Both the position numbers and the translations under genes were made by a program. From Kiritimatiellia bacterium (lineage in GTDB: Bacteria; Verrucomicrobiota; Kiritimatiellia; RFP12; UBA1067), in contig JAFTCL010000077.1 in assembly GCA_017454745.1 (NCBI GenBank), forward strand, positions 1-46,320: a DNA stretch of 46,320 bases, in the 5' to 3' direction. The stretch's first letter is position 1. Every line of letters starts with the position of its first letter. Below are positions 40,262-46,320 of this stretch, piece by piece. The notes beneath the pieces are model-generated. The model was not told the DNA's origin. It did not search any database and was given only the letters and a program-made list of their open reading frames with translations.

Positions 40262-41248
40262 ATGGCTGTTTCACGACGTGATTTTGTGCGCGGGTTGGCG
40301 CTTTTCGGGGCCGCCGGGCTGGCCCGCGCCGACGAACCCCTGTTCACCGCCGCCCCGGCGGATTTTGACGCCTCCCTGTGCGTGTTTCTTTCGGACGTCC
40401 ACGTCGGCGGCGAGGAGAACAGCCCCAAATACCCGTGTGACAAGCTGCGCGACGCCGTGGCGGAGATCCTGAAAATGCGCCCGCTGCCGCGCAACGTGGT
40501 GGTGTTCGGCGACCTGGCCTGGCTACACGGCATGGGATGCGATTACGATGTCTCCAAGCCTTTCCTGAAAATGCTCACCGACGCCGGTATCACCCTCACC
40601 ATCGGTATGGGCAACCATGACCGCCGGGGCAACTTCGCGGAACGTTACCCCGACACCGTTAAGACTTCGCTGGTGGAGGGGCTTCAGGTTCATCTCGCCG
40701 TCACTCCCCATGCCGACCTGCTGATGCTCGACACGCTCCAAGGCAAAGACGGTGAATACAGCGGCCCAGTTCCCGGAGCTCTGCCCGAAAACGAGCAGGA
40801 ATGGCTCACCACCTACCTCAAGGCGCAAAAGAAGCCGCTGTTCGTGGCCTCGCACCACCCGTTGCACGAATTGAAGATCGGCAACAAAAAACTCGCCGAA
40901 ATCTTGGCCAAAAACCGAGCGGTGGCGGGTTACATCCACGGCCATGACCACCGCTGGCGGCGCGAATGGTCGCACCCGGACTGGTCCACGGTCACCACCC
41001 TCCGAACGCTCTGCCTCCCCTCCACCGGACTCTGGGGCGATATCGGCTACACCGTGTTCCGCGTCGCGCCCGACCGCGCGGTGGCGGAGCTGCGCCAGAA
41101 CGATTTCTATTTCCCCTGCCCCCTGCCAAAGGAACGGCGCCCGGCGCAGTGGGACGAGCAATTGGCGGAAAACCGCGCCAGCCCGGTCTGCACCTTCCGA
41201 TTCCGCGGCAAAGAATACTTCGAAAAACGCCCGCCGGCGGACAAGTGA
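40262..41248 (+). CDS. Tat-exported calcineurin-like metallophosphoesterase
   Basis: A 328-residue enzyme of the calcineurin-like phosphoesterase family. The N-terminus has a twin-arginine signal (SRRDFVRGLALFGAAGLARA), so export is by the Tat route in folded form, as is common for enzymes that acquire metal in the cytoplasm. The metal-binding sites are DVHVG (42-46 region), VVFGDLAWLHG, MGNHDRRG, HHPLHE and GYIHGHDH, covering all five usual motifs of the fold. Substrate unknown; related enzymes hydrolyse phosphodiesters or nucleotides in the periplasm. The start follows GGAGAAG. The CAU tRNA is downstream on the same strand with its own promoter. Confidence 0.88.
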   Translation: MAVSRRDFVRGLALFGAAGLARADEPLFTAAPADFDASLCVFLSDVHVGGEENSPKYPCDKLRDAVAEILKMRPLPRNVVVFGDLAWLHGMGCDYDVSKPFLKMLTDAGITLTIGMGNHDRRGNFAERYPDTVKTSLVEGLQVHLAVTPHADLLMLDTLQGKDGEYSGPVPGALPENEQEWLTTYLKAQKKPLFVASHHPLHELKIGNKKLAEILAKNRAVAGYIHGHDHRWRREWSHPDWSTVTTLRTLCLPSTGLWGDIGYTVFRVAPDRAVAELRQNDFYFPCPLPKERRPAQWDEQLAENRASPVCTFRFRGKEYFEKRPPADK

Positions 41249-41269
41249 GAAAGTTCGTCAATCTATGGC

Positions 41270-41298
41270 TTGACATTATCCGCGATATTTGGTAACTT
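41270..41298 (+). promoter_or_regulatory. predicted promoter of the CAU tRNA
   Basis: A perfect TTGACA (41270-41275), 17-bp spacer, TAACTT (41293-41298). The start would be near 41305, seven bases before the mature tRNA. Confidence 0.65.
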
Positions 41299-41311
41299 TC
41301 GCGCGTCATTT

Positions 41312-41388
41312 GGGCCCATAGCTCAGTCGGTCAGAGCGGAAGACTCATAATCTTTTGGTCGCAGGTTCGAGCCCTGCTGGGCCCACCA
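41312..41388 (+). tRNA. tRNA with CAU anticodon, probably elongator tRNA-Met
   Basis: A 77-nt gene with an encoded CCA end. The acceptor GGGCCCA/TGGGCCC is fully paired. The D arm is GCTC...GAGC, the anticodon loop CTCATAA carries CAT, and the T loop is TTCGAGC. A paired first position excludes initiator tRNA-fMet. A CAU anticodon can also be tRNA-Ile2, read as AUA after lysidine modification; I cannot rule that out from sequence alone. Confidence 0.93.
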
Positions 41389-41443
41389 AACTCCCCCCTC
41401 CGGCACCGATTACTTTCCCCGTACCCATGGAAGGACAATTGGA

Positions 41444-43018
41444 ATGAACAGTTTTCGCAAATTCGCAATGATCGCACCGGTATTGACTGCCTCGCTGGCT
41501 ATCCCCCGTCAAGCTTTATCCGACCCCGCCCCGTTGCTGAAGCCCGGCGACACCGTGGTTCTGTGCGGCGATTCCATAACCTGCAACTCCCGCAGCCACA
41601 AGTGGGGTTACGTCCACCAGATCACCAACACGCTGGCGCAGGTCTCGCCCAACGCCAACTACACCTTTAAACCGCTCGGCTTCTGCGGGAACACTGTCGA
41701 AAGCTGGATCAGCATCGAGGCTAATTCCCGCCGGACTACCGTGATGTCCAACAACCACAGCGCCCAGTGGCCGGGCTTGAACGTTGGCGACGCGCTGACC
41801 AACCGCGTTGACGCGCTCGTGGTTTCGCTGGGCATGAACGACGTCCTCTGTCCATTCGTCCGCGACACTGACGAGTCGATGGCGAAGTGGAAAGCCAACT
41901 ACCGCACCTTGATCAACCATCTTCGGGAACGGGCCAAACCCCGCATTGTGCTGATCAGCACGGTGCCGCCGCTCACCAACGACCCGGACAGCGCGAAAAA
42001 CCGGGTGCTAGCCCGCATGGACGCGATGGTGCGTGAGCTGGCCCGCGAAGAGAATGTTCTGGTGGTGGATTACCAGGGGGCGCTCGCCGGCGCGCTCGCC
42101 AAGATCCGCGCCCGCTCACCGGACTATCAGGACACGCCGGATTTCGTCCACCCCCGCGAACTCGGCAACCTCGCGATGGGCGCGGAGCTGTGCCGTTCGC
42201 TGGGCGAAAAAGCGGCGGCGGATTTTCTGGACGCCCGCTTCGCCGAACGCCTAAACGCGATGGTTCCCGCCACGCCCGCTCAGGTTTCATGGCGGCTGTT
42301 CGCCAAATCGCTGAACACCCCCGACGCCGATCAGCTTGCTTATGAAATCGAGTGGTTCCGCATCGGCAAAGATACTGGCGCGTTGGCGGTTGAACTGCCC
42401 GACGGCTGGAAGGCGGATGCCCGTTCGGTAACCGGACGGAACGGCAAAATCACGGTTACCGGATCCCCGAAATCAGCTTCTAACGTGGTAAAAATCGGGT
42501 CGGCCGCCATTGCCATTCCGGCTCCGTGGCGGGTTTCCGCCCCGTTTGATTTCCCCGCCATCTGGCACGGTCAAACCTACCTCACCAACGCCCCCTGCCC
42601 CGTGGCGGTCAGCGCGGTCGGCGAATGGCGGCTCACCTCCGGCAGCCACGATTACCTCGGCGCACTCAACCCGTGGTCGATCGATTACATGCAGGCTTGG
42701 TTCGGGATGCAGAAAGACTCTTTCTACGCCATGCGGAAAATTTGGAGCGACAAGGACCGCGAGGTCCGTGCAACATTCCGCAACGCGACATTCTCCGGAA
42801 CTTTCGGCTTCCACGTGTTTCTAGACGGCGCGGAAGTGGCGGTAAGCGGGCTCAAACGCGGCAAAAACGAAGCCCCGCCGCTCTCTCTAAAGCTAAAGCA
42901 GGGCTGGAACGAGCTGATAATCCGCTGCGACCATTCGGAGTGGCAACGCCAATTCTCATTTGAACTCCAGCCTACGGAGGGCGACACGTTGGACGCGCTC
43001 CGTTTCGACTGGAAATAA
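41444..43018 (+). CDS. secreted SGNH/GDSL hydrolase
   Basis: A 524-residue exported esterase-like protein. A signal peptide covers about residues 1-26. The SGNH blocks are visible: GDSIT with nucleophile Ser44, GFCGNT with the oxyanion Gly/Asn, GMND (block III), and DFVHP with the catalytic Asp and His. The hydrolase domain ends near residue 260; a large C-terminal part (about 265-524) has beta-rich segments such as WRVSAPFDFPAIW and ends FELQPTEGDTLDALRFDWK, and may bind carbohydrate. Family members remove acyl or acetyl groups from polysaccharides, fitting the GH43 gene elsewhere in the window. AAGGA precedes the start. It is convergent with the SMP-30-like gene. Confidence 0.87.
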   Translation: MNSFRKFAMIAPVLTASLAIPRQALSDPAPLLKPGDTVVLCGDSITCNSRSHKWGYVHQITNTLAQVSPNANYTFKPLGFCGNTVESWISIEANSRRTTVMSNNHSAQWPGLNVGDALTNRVDALVVSLGMNDVLCPFVRDTDESMAKWKANYRTLINHLRERAKPRIVLISTVPPLTNDPDSAKNRVLARMDAMVRELAREENVLVVDYQGALAGALAKIRARSPDYQDTPDFVHPRELGNLAMGAELCRSLGEKAAADFLDARFAERLNAMVPATPAQVSWRLFAKSLNTPDADQLAYEIEWFRIGKDTGALAVELPDGWKADARSVTGRNGKITVTGSPKSASNVVKIGSAAIAIPAPWRVSAPFDFPAIWHGQTYLTNAPCPVAVSAVGEWRLTSGSHDYLGALNPWSIDYMQAWFGMQKDSFYAMRKIWSDKDREVRATFRNATFSGTFGFHVFLDGAEVAVSGLKRGKNEAPPLSLKLKQGWNELIIRCDHSEWQRQFSFELQPTEGDTLDALRFDWK

Positions 43019-43036
43019 CCGCGGGATCCGGAAAAG

Positions 43037-43972
43037 TTACTTTTTCAGCGGCATCTCGTCAACCGTGGTGCCGCCGTAGTTAGAGATGTAAAGGTTGCCG
43101 CGCCACACGCACGGTTCGCTGGGGCGGTTGAATCCGTCCTTTTTAAGCACCGTAACCGTGCCGTCCGGTGAAATCTTCACCGATTGACGCCCGAACATAT
43201 CGGCGATGTAACAGTTGTCTTCCGCGTCCACGCACAATCCGTCCGGCGTAACCACGCCCGCTTCCTGATGAACCACCTCCACCGCCTTGACGATCCTGCC
43301 GTCCGCGCCGGTGGTAAGTTTCCAAACGCGGCCGTCACCATAATTCCCGGTATAAATCTCACCCTTGGAGGTTACCGCCACACCGTTCAGCCCGCAGGAG
43401 TTCTTGGGGTTGCGGGTAACATCGCAAAATACGCACTCGCGGTCGGCGGGAGTGTTGCCCACCCGCACATTGCGGTCGGAGGCGTTGAACATGTAAAGCC
43501 CGCTCGTGGCGGCGCCGTCGCCACGCGGCACATCGAACAAAAACGCCTGGGTCACATACAGTTTGCCGTTCAGGTACTTAACGCCGTTGGCGTTGTGCAA
43601 CCCCTCGGCAACCGTCTCGCAAGAAGCCACGCGGTCGTCTTTGAAAGTGAACCGCAGCACCCGCCCGAAACCCTTCTTCTGGCAATCGCACACGTAAAGC
43701 TCGCCCTCCGGGCCAAAACACACCCCCATCGGCTGGGAATAACCGCTCTCGGCCAGCGGCGGGACGTCAAACCATTTCACCGGGGTGCCGCCGGGCGCGT
43801 CCAACCGAAACACCGCGCCGGGTTGTTTGCGATCGCAATTCGGCGCGGCGATTACCAACCGCCCCTGCGGATCAACCGCCATACCGTCGGGATTCGTGCA
43901 GGTACTCGGCATCTGAATCACCCCACCCGACGCGACCCCGGCCATCAAAAACGCCACCAGCAAAAACTTCAT
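43037..43972 (-). CDS. exported SMP-30/gluconolactonase-type beta-propeller
   Basis: A 311-residue secreted protein with a signal peptide at about residues 1-16. It is built of propeller repeats such as NPDGMAVDPQGRLVIA, GYSQPMGVCFGPEGELYVCD, NGVKYLNGKLYVTQ, NGVAVTSKGEIYTGNYGDGRVWKL and VTPDGLCVDAEDNCYIADMF, typical of SMP-30/gluconolactonase/LRE-like enzymes, which hydrolyse lactones or bind calcium. The substrate is unknown. ATG 43972 is chosen because GGAGG lies 6 bases upstream; the frame is open to 43984. It lies after the acyl-CoA dehydrogenase terminator with no clear promoter of its own, so its transcription is uncertain. Confidence 0.85.
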   Translation of the reverse strand: MKFLLVAFLMAGVASGGVIQMPSTCTNPDGMAVDPQGRLVIAAPNCDRKQPGAVFRLDAPGGTPVKWFDVPPLAESGYSQPMGVCFGPEGELYVCDCQKKGFGRVLRFTFKDDRVASCETVAEGLHNANGVKYLNGKLYVTQAFLFDVPRGDGAATSGLYMFNASDRNVRVGNTPADRECVFCDVTRNPKNSCGLNGVAVTSKGEIYTGNYGDGRVWKLTTGADGRIVKAVEVVHQEAGVVTPDGLCVDAEDNCYIADMFGRQSVKISPDGTVTVLKKDGFNRPSEPCVWRGNLYISNYGGTTVDEMPLKK

Positions 43973-44010
43973 ATCCGCCTCCAAACTTTCCGGCGCGTTA
44001 TCGCGCCATT

Positions 44011-44041
44011 AAAAAAGCCGCGCCGGAAACCCGGCGCGGCT
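44011..44041 (-). terminator. Rho-independent terminator after the acyl-CoA dehydrogenase gene
   Basis: A perfect 11-bp stem (44016-44026 with 44031-44041, AGCCGCGCCGG) with a 4-base loop is followed on the minus strand by TTTTTT. A second small hairpin (GGCGCG/CGCGCC, 43992-44007) lies just beyond, before the SMP-30-like start. Confidence 0.9.
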
Positions 44042-44054
44042 GACTGAAAACCAA

Positions 44055-46130
44055 TTACATCGGATAATCCAAAGCCTCGGGAATCATCACCTGGGTGATG
44101 GCCTTGGCTACGCGGTCTTTCGCCAGCCGGGCGCCGGCAAGATCGGCGGAGGACTTGGCGACCAACCGCTGGAAATCGCCGCCGTCAGTCTCGGAAAGCC
44201 CGTCAACGAAACCGTAAACCAGCTCGGTGCAGATCCGGTTGACCTCGCCCACGGTACGGGCGATCTGCATGTGCTGGATGTCCGTGAAGGTGTTGACGTA
44301 ACCTTCGATCTCAGGACCGACCACCGGGTGCTGCGGGCCTTTATCAGCCAACTCGTTGACATCCGCCAACAGGTTCCGGGCCGCGACCAGCCACGCCAAA
44401 GCGTCAGCCAGAGAGAACACCACGCCGTGGCGCTGGCTTTGGGAGAGCGAGCGGCCCTCGGCGTCCTTGGTGCGCCCGACGTAATCGAGCGTCCAGAGCC
44501 AAGTCTCGAAACCGTCGGCCAAAGCGTCGGCGCCGGTACCCGGCTTCGCCGCTTCCTGGGCACGCAACTCGGCGACCCAAAGCTTCACCTGCGCCAAGAA
44601 AACCGGATTGTTCATGGTCACGCTGAGCTGGCGGCGCTGAACCACTTCCGGACCTTCGTAGGTCGCCTCAAGCTGGGCGTCAACCCACTTGTTGAAGACG
44701 AATCCCGGGCAATCCTCGGTAATACCGTAACCGCCCATCATGCTTACCGCCTCGCGGAGCATGGTGGCGCCGTAACCGGTGTTCCACAGCTTACAGGCCG
44801 GGCAATGCACGTTGCAAACCGCCGAAAGGATGACATAGCGGACGAGGGTATCCTGACTCAACTCAGCGATGCGGGCTTCGTCGCGCTCGCCGGCCGGTTT
44901 GGCCAACAATCCCAACAGTTCGATCGCCTCCTGCTGCGGCTTACGGAGCGCTTTCAGCTTGGCGCGCCCGGCCGACGCGCCCTGCGCGGCAAGAATCGCC
45001 TCCGCGTCCTTCTCCAGCTGGATCAGCTCGTCGTACTCGCGTGAAATCGCGAAGCCCAGCGAAGCCGCCGCCTCACCGGTCGCCCAGACATCCGCCAACC
45101 GCTGGGTAGCGTCTTCCTTCATCTGGATGCCGAGATCGTAACGCGGGGAACCGGCCTCAACCCCGGCGGCGCCGCGGAAACGGCCGCGCTGGTAACGGAT
45201 TACCGGCTCGATGGTGGAAAGCAGCTTGGCGGAGGTCATGACACCCACCCCGACGCGGGTGCGGGCAAACACTGCCTCGATAATCTCGCTGTGGGTGATG
45301 TTCGGGATGATTACGCCGTCCTTGACGGTGTAGCCGCCGATAATCCGCGACGCCGGAATCTTAAGGGAGAAGATCGGGTCGTGGGTATTGGAAAGCTGGT
45401 GGACCTGTTTCAAGGTCGGTGAACCACGGTCAAAGATACCCTCGTCGGTATCCTCCAAGATTACCATGCATGATGTCTTAATCCGGGGATCGCCGGTATC
45501 CACGGCGGCGGTGACGAAGTTGGCGACGGTCATGTTGGTAATGAAACGGCCGCGTTTCTCGACCTGCAGGATCGGCTCCTTGCCCTCTTCCCACTCCGCC
45601 ACGGTGACGCGCCCGGAAAGCACTCCGGTGTCAACGCCGACATACGGCAACGGCTCGGTAAGCGCGAACGCGCCGCGCCAGACCTTGCGGTCCTCGCCGG
45701 GCTGCGCGGGGGCGCACAGTTTCATGTAGCGCTCGCGCTGTTCAGGGGTACCCTTCTCGACGATCGGACCCAACGCGAGGTTGTTCACCAGACTGGTGGT
45801 GGCGGCGCCGCCGTCCACCCAGGAAAGCTCAAAAGAAATCAGGGACATCGCAAGATTACGCGGACCATCGATGATGCCGCCGTATGCCATATCCAAACCG
45901 GCGGCGGTAATGCCGGAATCGTCGAACGCCTTGTACATGGAGTTCTTGGCATCCGTCCACTCGTGGGTATTGCGCTGTCCGTCCGCGACCAAACGGGCCA
46001 CCAGCCCGCGCGCCACAGAACGCGCGCCCATCACGGCCATCTGAATATCAAACCGGTCAGAATAGCGCCACATAATCTGGCGAATCTCATCGCCGGGCAA
46101 CATCTTCATGGTCTGCTGGGAATCACTCAT
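44055..46130 (-). CDS. large acyl-CoA dehydrogenase family protein with CX3CX2C motif
   Basis: A 691-residue flavoprotein of the acyl-CoA dehydrogenase fold, longer than the usual 380-600 residues. The middle beta domain has FALTEP (155-160) and the C-terminal helical domain has GGYGI (466-470) and ATYEGPEVVQRRQ with the probable catalytic Glu492. Between the core helices lies an insertion (about 370-430), and the helix before GGYGI carries Cys439, Cys443 and Cys446 in a CX3CX2C arrangement, with Cys474 nearby. This motif is not part of the standard fold and suggests a metal or iron-sulfur site. After residue 510 there is an extra helical domain. Substrate unknown. It has a strong own promoter and terminator, so it is a single-gene unit. 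AAAGG precedes the ATG. Confidence 0.85.
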   Translation of the reverse strand: MSDSQQTMKMLPGDEIRQIMWRYSDRFDIQMAVMGARSVARGLVARLVADGQRNTHEWTDAKNSMYKAFDDSGITAAGLDMAYGGIIDGPRNLAMSLISFELSWVDGGAATTSLVNNLALGPIVEKGTPEQRERYMKLCAPAQPGEDRKVWRGAFALTEPLPYVGVDTGVLSGRVTVAEWEEGKEPILQVEKRGRFITNMTVANFVTAAVDTGDPRIKTSCMVILEDTDEGIFDRGSPTLKQVHQLSNTHDPIFSLKIPASRIIGGYTVKDGVIIPNITHSEIIEAVFARTRVGVGVMTSAKLLSTIEPVIRYQRGRFRGAAGVEAGSPRYDLGIQMKEDATQRLADVWATGEAAASLGFAISREYDELIQLEKDAEAILAAQGASAGRAKLKALRKPQQEAIELLGLLAKPAGERDEARIAELSQDTLVRYVILSAVCNVHCPACKLWNTGYGATMLREAVSMMGGYGITEDCPGFVFNKWVDAQLEATYEGPEVVQRRQLSVTMNNPVFLAQVKLWVAELRAQEAAKPGTGADALADGFETWLWTLDYVGRTKDAEGRSLSQSQRHGVVFSLADALAWLVAARNLLADVNELADKGPQHPVVGPEIEGYVNTFTDIQHMQIARTVGEVNRICTELVYGFVDGLSETDGGDFQRLVAKSSADLAGARLAKDRVAKAITQVMIPEALDYPM

Positions 46131-46168
46131 TTGTGCAACCTTTCTTTTCCGTTGAAAAAACTGCCGTA

Positions 46169-46197
46169 ATTATACCCCACCGGAAAAGGCTTTGCAA
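46169..46197 (-). promoter_or_regulatory. predicted promoter of the acyl-CoA dehydrogenase gene
   Basis: Minus strand TTGCAA (46192-46197), 17-bp spacer, perfect TATAAT (46169-46174). The start near 46162 gives a leader of about 32 bases. Confidence 0.6.
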
Positions 46198-46289
46198 GCG
46201 CAGAATCACTATGCGGGAAAAGAAAGAACATAGGAAAACCGCTTGGGCGGCAAGCAAAACGTAAGAAAGGGAAAACGCAATCAAGAGAA

Positions 46290-46320
46290 TGGAGCGGGTG
46301 AAGGGAATCGAACCCTCGGG
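46290..46320 (-). tRNA. 3' end of a tRNA, probably tRNA-Gly (cut by window end)
   Basis: On the minus strand the last 31 bases read as a T arm (GAGGG-TTCGATT-CCCTT), an acceptor strand CACCCGC, discriminator T and CCA. A discriminator U73 with a CGC-ended acceptor fits tRNA-Gly best. The anticodon is outside the window. Confidence 0.8.

Noticed and set aside
41312..41388. CAU tRNA considered as initiator tRNA-fMet
   Set aside because: The first base pair of the acceptor is matched, whereas bacterial initiators have a mismatch there; elongator Met or Ile2 remain.
44055..46130. CX3CX2C motif considered as evidence of a radical-SAM domain
   Set aside because: The surrounding fold is an acyl-CoA dehydrogenase with no TIM-barrel or SAM-binding motifs; only a metal-site role is kept as a possibility.

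Overview
The window is a GC-rich, gene-dense piece of chromosome from a Gram-negative (diderm) bacterium. It carries outer-membrane biogenesis genes (lpxD, an OmpH/Skp-like chaperone gene, bamA, an LptF/LptG-type permease gene), secreted sugar-active or ester-active enzymes, and LamG-type and signal-peptide proteins of the kind abundant in the PVC superphylum. The S10/spc ribosomal cluster has no rpmD (L30) between rpsE and rplO. My best guess is a PVC bacterium near Kiritimatiellota/Lentisphaerota. This is inference from gene content and style, not from a search. Most of the window is chromosomal core; I see no prophage, integron, complete insertion sequence or CRISPR array. Layout. 1-5.1 kb is accessory, all on the minus strand: a small secreted protein, an Rpn/PD-(D/E)XK nuclease-like protein, a GntR-HTH/LacI-type regulator, a secreted GH43 glycosidase and an S23-type four-helix-bundle protein. 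The regulator gene directly follows GH43, so the two look like a local sugar-utilisation unit. An array of six 8-bp units phased on CTAG sits just upstream of GH43. 5.2-9.3 kb is an envelope cluster (bamA, ompH-like, lpxD; minus strand), followed by tRNA-Phe with its own promoter and terminator. 9.7-13.9 kb (plus) holds an Agl23-like membrane glycosyltransferase and an atypical M1 metallopeptidase. 14-15 kb (plus) holds rpsT and lipB. 15.3-19.9 kb (minus) is a tight operon of lptF/G-like, larB, recQ and deoC. 20-21 kb (minus) is a secreted TPR protein whose promoter appears to share its -10 region with the divergent serA promoter. 21.2-25.0 kb (plus) is serA, lysS, a 157-residue unknown and an FmdB-type zinc ribbon. 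25-27.1 kb (minus) is a phosphodiesterase-like lipoprotein followed by a LamG protein. 27.2-40.1 kb (minus) is the translation supercluster: fusA, rpsJ, rplC, rplD, rplW, rplB, rpsS, rplV, rpsC, rplP, rpmC, rpsQ, rplN, then a 205-bp break with hairpins and a predicted promoter, then rplX, rplE, rpsN (zinc form), rpsH, rplF, rplR, rpsE, rplO and secY, closed by a strong terminator. 40.2-43 kb (plus) has a Tat-exported metallophosphoesterase, a CAU-anticodon tRNA and a secreted SGNH hydrolase. 43-46.2 kb (minus) has a secreted SMP-30-like beta-propeller and a large acyl-CoA dehydrogenase with an unusual CX3CX2C motif. The window ends inside a tRNA, probably tRNA-Gly. Many intergenic regions carry sigma-70-like promoters close to TTGACN with 16-18 bp spacing and TAnnnT, so several transcription units can be proposed directly from sequence. 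I did not find a clear new defence or mobile system. The observations I consider most worth testing are the CTAG octamer array, the CX3CX2C acyl-CoA dehydrogenase, the overlapping divergent promoters at serA, the break inside the ribosomal supercluster, and the orphan larB.
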